Positions 44,673-52,929 of a stretch of 64,000 nucleotides of DNA are shown here, piece by piece (the stretch's first letter is position 1; every line of letters starts with the position of its first letter). Position numbers and translations under genes: made by a program. The stretch comes from Azospirillum sp. 412522 (GTDB lineage: Bacteria; Pseudomonadota; Alphaproteobacteria; Azospirillales; Azospirillaceae), in contig NZ_RWIJ01000005.1 in the NCBI RefSeq assembly GCF_019805165.1, positions 62,001 to 126,000 on the forward strand, written 5' to 3'. The notes under the pieces were generated by a model that saw only the letters and a program-made list of their open reading frames with translations, made no database searches and was not told the DNA's origin.

Positions 44673-45587
44673 TCAGCCCTCGCTTTCCGGACGGGCCCAG
44701 GCGTGGCCCCAATCGCTGACCGGCAGGCTCGTCGTCACAATCCAGGATTTCGGGTCGATCTGCAGGCCGTGGCAGCCGTATTCGATGTCGAAACCGCTCG
44801 GCGAGCGCATGTAGAAGGACAGCATCTTGTCGTTCACGTGCCGGCCCAGGGTGCTGGAGATGCGGACATTGTTCTTCTGAGCGCGCTCCAGAGCGCGTCC
44901 GACGTCGTCGATGGTGGCGACCTCGACCATCATATGGACCAGCCGCGACTCGTTCGGCGGAAGCTGACCCAGCGCCAGGCTGTGATGACGGATGTTCTCG
45001 GCGTGCAGGAACGCGAAGCCGACTCCGGGATCGTCGTCACCGCCGGCCAGGTAGAAGCGGCCGAGGTCCGTATCCCCGAACCCCAGCACGTCCTTGTAGA
45101 AGGCATGGACCTCGTCGAAGTTCAGGGCGGCCAGCACGACATGGCCAAGACCCATTTCGCCGGACGGGCCGGTCACGAATTGGCTGACGCCGGCCGGCGA
45201 CTGGAACGGCACATAGTCGAGAAAACGACCGTAGAAGATCTCCAGCTCATAGCCGGCAGGATCGGACGACCGCGCGAGCCCCGCCACCTGCCGGGCCTTG
45301 GCTTCGGCCGCGCCGGCCACTTCGACCGGACGCCCGGCGGCTTTCAGGCGCTCGATGGCGGCGCGGAAAGCCTCTTCGTTGGCGAACTCCCAGCCGGGCT
45401 GCACGAAGGCATCGCGGTCGCCGCGTTGCACCCAGAAGCGGAACGGGCGGTCGTCCATGCGGAACAGGAGCACGTCGTCGCGTGGCGAGGGCGCCGGCAT
45501 CAATCCGAGGATCTCGGTGGCGAAGCGCGACCAGGCGTCCAGATCCTGGGTTTCTATCACAACGTATCCGAGTGACTTCACTCTCAT
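44673..45587 (-). CDS. hsaC: Type I extradiol dioxygenase (HsaC/BphC-like)
   Basis: Fe(II)-dependent meta-cleavage enzyme expected to open the aromatic ring A of 3,4-dihydroxy-9,10-secosteroid (3,4-DHSA). The protein has 304 aa and two VOC modules. Metal ligands can be placed at His149 (GLGHVVLAAL), His218 (RLVHMMVEV) and Glu269 (GFDIEYGCHG), with acid-base residues His201/202 (RHHSLAL) and Tyr259 (LSFYM). It is the first gene of the long minus-strand operon, and an operator-like site lies 86 nt upstream. In other organisms hsaC usually sits with hsaA and hsaD; here it is on the opposite strand about 1 kb away. Confidence 0.92.
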   Translation of the reverse strand: MRVKSLGYVVIETQDLDAWSRFATEILGLMPAPSPRDDVLLFRMDDRPFRFWVQRGDRDAFVQPGWEFANEEAFRAAIERLKAAGRPVEVAGAAEAKARQVAGLARSSDPAGYELEIFYGRFLDYVPFQSPAGVSQFVTGPSGEMGLGHVVLAALNFDEVHAFYKDVLGFGDTDLGRFYLAGGDDDPGVGFAFLHAENIRHHSLALGQLPPNESRLVHMMVEVATIDDVGRALERAQKNNVRISSTLGRHVNDKMLSFYMRSPSGFDIEYGCHGLQIDPKSWIVTTSLPVSDWGHAWARPESEG

Positions 45588-45672
45588 CAGGCGCGCTCCT
45601 TCCCCTCTTGGCCGCCTCCCGCTCCGCCTTCTGCGCGAATCCGGGGTCAGGAGGCCTGCGTTCTACGGTTAT

Positions 45673-45700
45673 GCGCTTTTAATACCCTTATATACAGCGC
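45673..45700. promoter_or_regulatory. Bipartite operator-like element, site 5
   Basis: GCGCT (45673) and AGCGC (45696) start 23 bp apart and are perfect inverted halves, extended as ATGCGCTTT and AGCGCAAAG. It lies upstream of hsaC, ahead of the 18-gene operon. Confidence 0.65.
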
Positions 45701-45756
45701 AAAGCTACAACAAACTTCGCCATTAACCGTTAATCGCGTTATTGAAGCCCCGCTCG

Positions 45757-46554
45757 TCAACGCGGTTCGCGGGCATGGGCCTTTACGATCTCCAGAAACA
45801 GGGGGCTTTCGCCACCGCCATCCACGGCCAATTGCGCGCCACTCACATAGGCGGCGAGCGGAGAGGCGAGGTAAAGCGCGGCCGCGGCCACGTCACGGCC
45901 GCGGCCCATGCGATTGAGGGGCAGGGATGCGGCGATGGCGTCGCGCGCGGCAGCGGTGCCGTAGGTTTCCTCGGGATTCTCCGTCTCGATCAGTCCGACG
46001 ACGATGGCGTTTACGCGGATTCGCGGGCCCCATTCCTGTGCCAGGCTCTGCGTCAGCCCAAGCAGGCCGGCCTTGGCGGCGCCGTAGATGGCTGTTCCCG
46101 GCGACGGCCGTATGCCCGAAACGCTGGCGATGTTGATGATGCTGCCGCCCTCCTCCTGTGCCGCCATGACGCGGTGCGCCGCCTGGGATACATGCAGGGG
46201 GGCCAGCAGGTTCAGTTTCAGGATCGCTTCGGAGAAGCGTGGCGAGGCGGTCGCCGCGTCGGCCTGGGGCGAGCCGCCGGCATTGTTGACGACGATGTCC
46301 AGGCGACCGTGGCGCGCTGCCACGGAGTCGACGAGGGCGCGGGCCTGGTCCGCATCGCGGATGTCGCAGGCATGGAAGCTGGCGACCCGGCCATCGGCGC
46401 TGGGAAGCGTTTCCGGTTCGTGCCGGCCGCAGACGGCGACCTCGCAGCCGGCCTGCAGAAAGGCCTCGGCGATGGCGCGGCCAATCCCGCGCGTTCCTCC
46501 GGTAACGATTGCAACGCGGCCGGGCAGGGGGATCAGGGACAGCGGATCGGACAA
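45757..46554 (-). CDS. Short-chain dehydrogenase/reductase
   Basis: A classical SDR of 265 aa: VAIVTGGTRGIGRAIAEAFL, NNAGG, the catalytic Ser in INIASVSGIRP, YGAAKAG and YVSGAQLAVDGGG. The best start is TTG at 46554, with AGGAG 6 nt upstream; upstream ATG at 46665 is unlikely because it would cover the promoter of hsaA. It diverges from hsaA and sits upstream of hsaC, with 169 nt between including operator site 5. It is probably a hydroxysteroid dehydrogenase. Confidence 0.86.
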   Translation of the reverse strand: MSDPLSLIPLPGRVAIVTGGTRGIGRAIAEAFLQAGCEVAVCGRHEPETLPSADGRVASFHACDIRDADQARALVDSVAARHGRLDIVVNNAGGSPQADAATASPRFSEAILKLNLLAPLHVSQAAHRVMAAQEEGGSIINIASVSGIRPSPGTAIYGAAKAGLLGLTQSLAQEWGPRIRVNAIVVGLIETENPEETYGTAAARDAIAASLPLNRMGRGRDVAAAALYLASPLAAYVSGAQLAVDGGGESPLFLEIVKAHAREPR

Positions 46555-46646
46555 GGGGAACTCCTGGCGATAATAGGTGCGTTGCAGCGTCGACGCAGCC
46601 AACAAATATGCATTTCGATGAATAAGTCTTGCATAGCTGTCATTTT

Positions 46647-46674
46647 GCGTAAATGATTGTACCACGTCCTACGA
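46647..46674. promoter_or_regulatory. Bipartite operator-like element, site 6
   Basis: GCGTA (46647) and TACGA (46670) start 23 bp apart (TTGCGTA and CTACGAA). It lies between the divergent SDR and hsaA genes, 55 nt before the proposed hsaA start. Confidence 0.6.
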
Positions 46675-46728
46675 AGGATGCCACGACTCTCGAAGAGCAT
46701 GCGTCCCATCAATCAAGGAATCCCGACC

Positions 46729-47961
46729 GTGGCTACGAAAAGCGCGCTTCATCCCAGTCCCTCGTCCGAACGTGTGGCACCAACGGTGGAGGTCACGCCC
46801 GAAGAGTTAATCGCGCGCGCGCGCGCCATGATCCCGACGCTGCGGGCGCGGGCGGCGCGGACCGTCGCGGAGCGCTGTGTTCCGGCGGAGACCATCGCCG
46901 AGATGCAGGAGGCCGGGTTCTTCCGCATCCTTCAGCCGCGACGCTGGGGCGGCTACGAAATGCACCCCAACGTCTTCTTCGAGGTACAGAAGGCGGTGGC
47001 GCACGGCTGTATGTCGTCGGGCTGGGTCCTGGGCGTGGTCGGCGGCCATCCCTACGAAATCGCGCTGTTTCCGGATCAGGCCCAGCGCGATGTCTGGGGC
47101 GAGGACCAGAGCATCCTCGTCTCCTCTTCCTACCAGCCGGTGGGCAAGGTGGAGCGGGCCGAGGGCGGTTATTATCTGAGTGGCCACTGGGGCTTCTCGA
47201 GCGGCTGCGAACACTGCCAGTGGGTGCTGCTCGGGGCGGTCATCCCGCCGGAAAAGGCGGGCGATGCGCCGGATATGCGCACCTTCCTGGTGCCGCGCGC
47301 CGACTATGAGATCGTCGACGGCTGGACGGTGTTCGGCCTTCAGGGCACCGGCAGCCAGGACATCGTGGTGAAGCGCGCCTTCGTTCCGGAGTATCGGACG
47401 CACAAGGCGTCCGATGGCTTCCTGTGCGCCAATCCCGGCCAGGTCGAGAATTCCGCCCCGCTGTTCCGCCTGCCTTGGGCTCAGCTGTTCCTGCGTCTGG
47501 TCTCCACCGCCGCATTCGGCGGCACGCGAACCGCGATCGAAGCGGCCATCGGCATCATGAAGGACCGGGTGTCCACCAACACGGGCAAGGTGTCCAAAGC
47601 GGATCCGCTGCTGCTCAACGCCATCGCGCGTGCCTATGCGCAGCTTGACGAGATGGAGGCGGTGCTCCGACGGAATATGGACGACATGCTCACCCATGCC
47701 GAAGCGGGCGAAGAGGTGCCGATGGAGAAGCGCACGCTCTACCGCTACCAGTCGGCCAGTGTGGCGCGCCGCTGCGCCGCCTTGGTGGACGACCTGCTGC
47801 CGATGCTCGGCGGCCGGGCCATCTACATGTCGAGCTCCATCATTCAGCCCTGGCTCGACCTCATGGCTGCGCGCGCACATGTCGCCAACGATCCGAACAA
47901 TTTCGGCCCTGACCTGACGAACGGACTGCTGGGCGACGAGCCGGCGTTCAAGTTCCTCTGA
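46729..47961 (+). CDS. hsaA: HsaA-like flavin-dependent monooxygenase, oxygenase component
   Basis: A member of the acyl-CoA dehydrogenase-fold group D monooxygenases, about 410 aa. It hydroxylates 3-HSA to the catechol 3,4-DHSA using FMNH2 or FADH2 from a partner reductase. It shows EAGFFRILQPRRWGGYEMHP, CMSSGWVLGVVGGHPYE, SGHWGFSSGCEHCQWV and GTGSQDIVV, all typical of HsaA. GTG at 46729 has AAGGA 9 nt upstream; ATG at 46699 is an alternative. The reductase partner HsaB is not found in the window. hsaD follows after 28 nt. Confidence 0.9.
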   Translation: MATKSALHPSPSSERVAPTVEVTPEELIARARAMIPTLRARAARTVAERCVPAETIAEMQEAGFFRILQPRRWGGYEMHPNVFFEVQKAVAHGCMSSGWVLGVVGGHPYEIALFPDQAQRDVWGEDQSILVSSSYQPVGKVERAEGGYYLSGHWGFSSGCEHCQWVLLGAVIPPEKAGDAPDMRTFLVPRADYEIVDGWTVFGLQGTGSQDIVVKRAFVPEYRTHKASDGFLCANPGQVENSAPLFRLPWAQLFLRLVSTAAFGGTRTAIEAAIGIMKDRVSTNTGKVSKADPLLLNAIARAYAQLDEMEAVLRRNMDDMLTHAEAGEEVPMEKRTLYRYQSASVARRCAALVDDLLPMLGGRAIYMSSSIIQPWLDLMAARAHVANDPNNFGPDLTNGLLGDEPAFKFL

Positions 47962-47989
47962 GCGTGGCGGACAGAAGGACGGCAATCAA

Positions 47990-48826
47990 ATGGTCATGGC
48001 TGCGCTTAGGATGGTCCGGCATCGCCTCCGGACCGGATATGAGATCTGCATCAACGAGGCGGGTGACGGCCCGGCTGTCGTGTTCATCCACGGCAGCGGT
48101 CCCGGTGCCAGCGGCGCCTCCAATTTCCGCATGAACATCGACGCGTTCGTTGCGGCGGGGTACCGGGTGCTCCTGCCCGACCTGATCGGCTACGGCGCCT
48201 CATCGAAGCCGGAGGGCATCGACTACACGCTCGCCCTGTTCACCGACACGCTCCATGAGGCCCTGCTCGCCCATGGCGTGGGCAAGGCGACCTTGGTGGG
48301 CAATTCCCTGGGGGGAGGCATCGCGATCCAGATGGCGCTGGACCACCCGGCCTTCGTCGACCGGCTGATCCTGATGTCACCGGGCTGCATCGAGGAGCGC
48401 GAGGTCTATTTCGCGATGCCGGGAATCGCGAAGATGGTCAGCGACTTCGGTGGTCCCGACTTCACCATCGAGGACCAGCGCCGCCTCGTGACCAACCTCG
48501 TCTACGATCCGGTGCACGTCACGGACGAACTGGTGGCCGAGCGCTTCGCGGTAGCCCGCACCCAGCCCAAGGACGTGCTGGCGCGCATGCGCACGCCGAA
48601 CCTGGCGCCGCGCCTGGGCGAACTGGACATGCCGATCCTCGGTTTCTGGGGCCTGCAGGACCAGTTCCTCCCGGAGAGCGGTGCCAAGCGCTTCCTGGAG
48701 GCCTGTCCGGACGCCCGTTTCCTGACCTTCAACAAGGTCGGGCATTGGGTGCAGGTCGAACGCGCGGAGGAGTTCAACCGCTACTCCGTCGATTTCCTCA
48801 AAACCTCCGAAGGCATGCGCCGATGA
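47990..48826 (+). CDS. hsaD: HsaD-like meta-cleavage product hydrolase
   Basis: An alpha/beta hydrolase of 278 aa that cleaves the C-C bond of the ring A meta-cleavage product, releasing HIP and a hydroxy-dienoate. The oxyanion motif HGSGPGASGASNF is typical of the BphD/HsaD class; the catalytic triad is Ser106 (GNSLGG), Asp224 (GLQDQF) and His252 (VGHWVQVE). The stop overlaps the next ATG by 4 nt. Confidence 0.94.
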   Translation: MVMAALRMVRHRLRTGYEICINEAGDGPAVVFIHGSGPGASGASNFRMNIDAFVAAGYRVLLPDLIGYGASSKPEGIDYTLALFTDTLHEALLAHGVGKATLVGNSLGGGIAIQMALDHPAFVDRLILMSPGCIEEREVYFAMPGIAKMVSDFGGPDFTIEDQRRLVTNLVYDPVHVTDELVAERFAVARTQPKDVLARMRTPNLAPRLGELDMPILGFWGLQDQFLPESGAKRFLEACPDARFLTFNKVGHWVQVERAEEFNRYSVDFLKTSEGMRR

Positions 48827-49593
48827 CCCCCCACAGCGACGAGCTCTACCGCGCCCTGCGCGGCCGTTTCACCGTCCCGCCCTTGTCCGGGCGCGATGCC
48901 ACGCTGACCATCGACGACGCTTACGCCATTTCCCTGTCGGTGGTGGCACGTCGCCAGGAGGACGGCGAGCGGATCGTCGGCAAGAAGATCGGCGTCACCT
49001 CCAAGGCGGTGCAGGACATGCTGGGGGTGCACCAGCCGGACTTCGGTTTCCTCACCGACCGCATGTGGATCCACGACGGTGTCATCGACATCGATGCGAG
49101 CAACCTCATCCAACCCCGGGCCGAGGCGGAGATCGCCTTCATCCTGAAGGCGCCTCTGCGTGGCCCGGGCGTCACCGCGGCCGACGTGCTGACGGCGACG
49201 GAGGCCATCGCGCCCTGCTTCGAGATCGTCGACAGCCGGATTCACGATTGGAAGATCGGCATCGTCGACACGGTGGCCGATAATGCGTCCTGTGGCGTCT
49301 TCGCGCTCGGCGAGGCGCGCGCCGATCCGCGTGACCATGATCTGCCGACGCTGAAAGTAACGGTCTGGAAGAACGACACCCCGCTGTCGGAGGGCTACGG
49401 CTCCGCGGTGCAGGGGTCTCCGCTGGAAGCGGTGGCGTGGCTCGCCAACACCCTCGGGGTCTACGGCGTCACGTTGAATGCCGGCGATGTCATCCTGTCG
49501 GGCAGCCTCGTCCCCCTCGCGCCGGCGGAGCGCGGTGATCGGTTCGAGATGGACCTGCAGGGGATCGGAACCTGCACCATCCGCTTCGTCTGA
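48823..49593 (+). CDS. hsaE: HsaE-like 2-hydroxydienoate hydratase
   Basis: A hydratase/decarboxylase family member (MhpD, 4-oxalocrotonate decarboxylase fold) of 256 aa. It should hydrate the hydroxyhexadienoate released by HsaD. It shows GKKIGVTSKAVQDMLGVHQP, the metal-site QPRAEAEIAFIL, and FEIVDSRIHDWKIGIVDTVA, DNASCG. The ATG overlaps the hsaD stop (ATGA), which fixes the start. The usual next steps, aldolase and acylating aldehyde dehydrogenase (HsaFG), are not next to it. Confidence 0.92.
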   Translation: MTPHSDELYRALRGRFTVPPLSGRDATLTIDDAYAISLSVVARRQEDGERIVGKKIGVTSKAVQDMLGVHQPDFGFLTDRMWIHDGVIDIDASNLIQPRAEAEIAFILKAPLRGPGVTAADVLTATEAIAPCFEIVDSRIHDWKIGIVDTVADNASCGVFALGEARADPRDHDLPTLKVTVWKNDTPLSEGYGSAVQGSPLEAVAWLANTLGVYGVTLNAGDVILSGSLVPLAPAERGDRFEMDLQGIGTCTIRFV

Positions 49594-49602
49594 CCCACCG
49601 CC

Positions 49603-50418
49603 ATGCGCCTTGCGCTCGACCATTTGACGGCCGTCGATACGCTGCCGACCGACCTTGCCGACATCGCGGCGGCGACCGGGTGCGGGGGGATCTGCCTGTT
49701 CCTGCAGTCCATGTCCGTCCTGCCCCGGATGCCGCCGTTCGACCTGGTCACCGACACCGCGGCACGCCGGGCGCTGCGTGCAAGATGCCGTGATCTCGGT
49801 CTCACCGTCGATCTCGCCTATCCATTCACGCTCGGTGCGCGGTCCGCCCCTGGCGATTTCCAGCCGGCACTGGAGGTCGCGGCCGAGCTCGGCGCTACAA
49901 CTGTGAATGCACTGGTCTATGACCGGGATCCGGTTCGCCGTCTCGATACCTTCGCGGGCTTCTGCGAGCGGGCCGGGGCGGTAGGGTTGAAGGTTTCCGT
50001 AGAATTCTACCCGTCATCCCAAGTGAAGACGCTGCAGGAGGCGAGTGCGCTCATCGAGGCTGCCGCCCGGCCGGGAACGGCCGGCATCACCCTCGATCTC
50101 CTGCACCTCGTGCGATCCGGCGGTTCGATCACGGACATCACGGCCGTACCGCCGGACCGGATCTTCATCGCACAGATTTGCGACGGTCCGGCCATGGCCG
50201 ATCCGGAGCGGCTGGTCACCGAGGCAGCGGAGCAGAGGATGCTGCCGGGAGACGGCGCCTTCGATGTCAGCGGCTTCCTGCGAGCCCTGCCCTCAACCGC
50301 AAGCCTCAGTGTCGAGGTTCCACAGGAGGATCGGCTGCGACAGGGGCTCACGCCTTTGGATCGGGCCTCGGCAGCCGTTGCGGCCACACAAGCGGTTGTG
50401 GAGGGGGCAGGGCGGTGA
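49603..50418 (+). CDS. Xylose isomerase-like TIM-barrel protein
   Basis: A protein of 271 aa in the AP-endonuclease-2/xylose isomerase-like superfamily. Candidate metal ligands occur at the usual places: Glu134 (VSVEFYPS), Asp165 with His168 (TLDLLHLV), Asp194 in the AQICDGP strand, and Glu238 (LSVEVPQED). Members are isomerases, epimerases, dehydratases or hydrolases of small sugars and acids. It is 9 nt after hsaE, in the position where aldolase genes normally lie, so it may act on the C6 product or its derivatives (speculative). Confidence 0.85.
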   Translation: MRLALDHLTAVDTLPTDLADIAAATGCGGICLFLQSMSVLPRMPPFDLVTDTAARRALRARCRDLGLTVDLAYPFTLGARSAPGDFQPALEVAAELGATTVNALVYDRDPVRRLDTFAGFCERAGAVGLKVSVEFYPSSQVKTLQEASALIEAAARPGTAGITLDLLHLVRSGGSITDITAVPPDRIFIAQICDGPAMADPERLVTEAAEQRMLPGDGAFDVSGFLRALPSTASLSVEVPQEDRLRQGLTPLDRASAAVAATQAVVEGAGR

Positions 50419-50870
50419 TCCCATCCTCGTCGGACACCGAACTGGACATCCGCCCGGGATGCCCATCCGGTGGCCCTGCCTCCGCCACTCGTTGCTCATC
50501 GGTGTGGCGACGCTCAGCCAATCACGTCGGCCATGGCTGATGGCATCGGCCCGCATCCACATCTAACCCGAAGCGCGTTCTGCACTCTGCGCCTGAGATA
50601 GAAACCCGTCATCGCTCGCGACAGCGGATTTTCTCTGCTCTCTACCCGCAGTGTGGGCAGGACCTGATGCCTGCAGCGGCATATCCACGCGTCAAGCTTC
50701 TCGCACTTTGCGGGCATGGCCGGCATCCCATTAAGATTCCGGCTATCGACTCGACCGGCGGGTCCGGGGATTGCCGGGCGCCAGATCGATGAAAACGGTC
50801 GCGTGGCCTGGGTAACATTGCTACATTGCGTAGCGATAGGCATCGTTGGCAATCACTCGCAAGGTTTTCC
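50419..50870. other. Intergenic region upstream of the Lrp/AsnC pair
   Basis: This 452-nt stretch has no convincing gene. The end carries the promoter of the regulators (AT-rich, ACATTGCTACATTGCG). Neither of the two island operators is present in full. Confidence 0.5.
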
Positions 50871-51353
50871 ATGCAGATTAGAAAAGGGCGCCGGGCGGCC
50901 GGGGCCGGACTCGACGCGGTGGACGAGGCCATCATCGATATCCTTCGATCGAACGGGCGGGCGACCAACCAGGAAATTGCCGATCGCTTGTCCATCACGG
51001 CCGGAACGGTTTCTGCTCGCCTCAATCGGCTGGAAGAAAGCAAGGCGATGAAGGTCGTCGCCGTCGCCGATTTCGCCGCCCACGGTTACAATATGCTGAT
51101 CGCCACCGGTGTGAAGGTGCTTGGACGGCCGGTGGCCGAGGTGGCGCGGGAATTGGCAGCTTTGCCGGAGGTGTTCAGCCTGCACCTCATGAACGGAAAC
51201 TATGATATCGAAATGCTGGTCATTCTCCACGAATTCCAGGAAATCAATACATTTCTGCTCGATCATGTCGCCAAAATTCCAGGTATTAGCGAAATAAATC
51301 CGGGTATCGCAGCGAACATCGCCAAATTCGAATTCAATGTGGCGCCGCTATGA
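50871..51353 (+). CDS. Lrp/AsnC-family transcriptional regulator
   Basis: A 160 aa feast/famine regulator: N-terminal winged helix-turn-helix (LDAVDEAIIDILRSNGRATN, IADRLSITAGTVSARLNRLE) followed by the RAM ligand domain (VARELAALPEVFSLHLMNGN). ATG at 50871 has AAGG 7 nt upstream. The stop overlaps the start of the second regulator by 4 nt. The adjacency to the steroid island makes it a candidate controller of it. Confidence 0.92.
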   Translation: MQIRKGRRAAGAGLDAVDEAIIDILRSNGRATNQEIADRLSITAGTVSARLNRLEESKAMKVVAVADFAAHGYNMLIATGVKVLGRPVAEVARELAALPEVFSLHLMNGNYDIEMLVILHEFQEINTFLLDHVAKIPGISEINPGIAANIAKFEFNVAPL

Positions 51354-51844
51354 ACGGGCACAAACTTGACGAATTGGACCACCGTATCGTCGAAGCGCTG
51401 AGCCGTGACGGTCGTTCCTCAAACCGTCAGATCGCCGCTGAACTGAGTGTCACGGAAGGAACGATCCGTACCCGAATCAAGCGCCTGCAGAACGAAGGCC
51501 TGATCCAGTTCACCGTCGTCACCAGCTTTCGTATGGCGGGGTCGCCCAATCTGGTGATGATGGGCATCCATGCCGAGCCTAGCTGCGTCCCGGATCTTGC
51601 GACCGAGCTGTCTTCGATTCCGTCGATCGGCTGCGTCATGGTGTTGCTCGGCCGCTATAACCTGATGGCTATGGGGCTGTTCACCAGCCTCGAACAGGTG
51701 CACGAACTGGTCAGCACGCGGATCAAGATCCTGCCGGGGGTTCGCGAAGTAGAAGTATCGGTTTCGATCCACAGTCTTAAGTATGATGCGCGCATGGCGC
51801 GGATCGTTCCCCGTCAGAGCGGAGTGCCGACGGTAGAGGACTGA
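51350..51844 (+). CDS. Lrp/AsnC-family transcriptional regulator, second of a pair
   Basis: A 164 aa regulator with HTH (LDHRIVEALSRDGRSSNRQI, AAELSVTEGTIRTRIKRLQN) and RAM domain (LATELSSIPSIGCVMVLLGR). It is translationally coupled to the preceding gene (ATGA) and similar in layout; the two may form heteromers. Overlapping AsnC pairs are known in alpha- and betaproteobacteria, where partners act together. Confidence 0.92.
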   Translation: MNGHKLDELDHRIVEALSRDGRSSNRQIAAELSVTEGTIRTRIKRLQNEGLIQFTVVTSFRMAGSPNLVMMGIHAEPSCVPDLATELSSIPSIGCVMVLLGRYNLMAMGLFTSLEQVHELVSTRIKILPGVREVEVSVSIHSLKYDARMARIVPRQSGVPTVED

Positions 51845-51875
51845 TATCATCGAATGATGAGATGGCTTTCCTGGC

Positions 51876-51906
51876 CTTTCCCCGTTTCGGTTGGATACGG
51901 GGAAAG
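51876..51906 (+). terminator. Hairpin after the Lrp/AsnC pair
   Basis: A perfect 10-bp stem CTTTCCCCGT (51876-51885) with 51897-51906 and an 11-nt loop begins 31 nt after the stop. The remainder of the gap to the transposase remnant (51907-52171) holds nothing I can identify. Confidence 0.65.
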
Positions 51907-52171
51907 ATCAACTCCGATTTTATGAGATCCGGTCCGGCCTGTAGTTTTGCCTGTCCTATGGCCTTGCCCCAGGGTCCGCTAGAGCAACCCACCTTGTCGC
52001 AAGCCGTCCTGACTGCATGATGACTGTCAACAGGCCCTAACCGAGGGCAGATCGACAGTAGGCCGAGGACGCACGTGGAATAAGCGTCGGAGGCGCAATC
52101 CGAATCCGATCGTTGGGGCGTTGGTGCACGGATGGCAGCGGCGGCACACTGGGCCTTTCTGCGACCTTGGT

Positions 52172-52929
52172 TCAGGTGGGGCGGACGGAGTTCGGGCGCG
52201 ATTGATCGATCATCCGATTCAGGATGGTGATGCCGATGGTGGCCTCGGCTTGCTGGCCAGGCAACATGCGGGCACGAAGCTGGTTGCCAAGGATGCGCTT
52301 GTAGCGCGCCATCGCGGTTTCCGCCTTGCTCCGCTTCCCATAGCCGGTGTGCCTTTGCCATCCCAGGCGACCGTGCTCGGCGATGCTCTGGATGTGGCGG
52401 TCCCGCTATGTCGGCTCGGTGGCGGCTGTTGCCCTGGGCGCCGCCGTGGCGCGCGGAGGGATGACGACTGTGGCGCCGGCACCCCGGGCGGCGATGGTCT
52501 GGTAAATCGGTTCGCCATCATAGGCGCCGTCGTCGGTGGTCGCATCGACGGCCAGATGCAGCTTCCTCCAGCTCCGGCGCCCGCGCACGCCATGTTTGTC
52601 GCGATGCCACTCGCCGGCCCCGTAGACTTTGAGCCCGGTGCTGTCGATCACCAGGGTGACCGGACCCGCCGGCTGATCGTGGTGTGACCAGGCACCGGCA
52701 GGTCCAAGCCCATGAGAGCCAGTAGCGAGCTGAGCAGCCCTTCGATCTGGCGCAGCGGCTGATGGAAAACCAGGCGCACCATGACCGCAGTGTCGATCGC
52801 GGTCTGCGATTAGCGTGCTTGACCGCCTGGCGTCTTCCGCGATGCCGCTCGCCACGCGGCGATCGCCGCGTCGCTGACCCACAGCGTCAGGCTGCCGCGC
52901 CGCCGGTCATCGTTGTGTTTGTTCGGCAT
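52172..52929 (-). pseudogene. IS5-family transposase, inactivated
   Basis: Remains of a DDE transposase of the IS5 type. The start MPNKHNDDRRRGSLTLWVSD and the end ITILNRMIDQSRPNSVRPT are recognisable, as is LVIDSTGLKVYGAGEWHRDK with a catalytic Asp. The frame is broken by a TAA (expected Tyr after GGQAR), a frameshift near the start of the GPVTLVIDSTG segment with residues missing, and a TAG before RDRHIQSIAEHGRLGW. The element cannot be active. It marks the boundary between the steroid island and the lower-GC segment. Confidence 0.85.

Noticed and set aside
44673..49593. Biphenyl or other aromatic degradation cluster instead of steroid
   Set aside because: hsaC, hsaD and hsaE alone would allow it, but KstD, ketosteroid isomerase, IpdABCF, EchA20, FadA6 and FadE30 in the same units argue for steroids, and no ring-hydroxylating dioxygenase is present.
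50826..50870. Upstream extension of the first Lrp/AsnC gene
   Set aside because: The additional 15 codons precede a well-placed AAGG and ATG at 50871 where the family domain begins.
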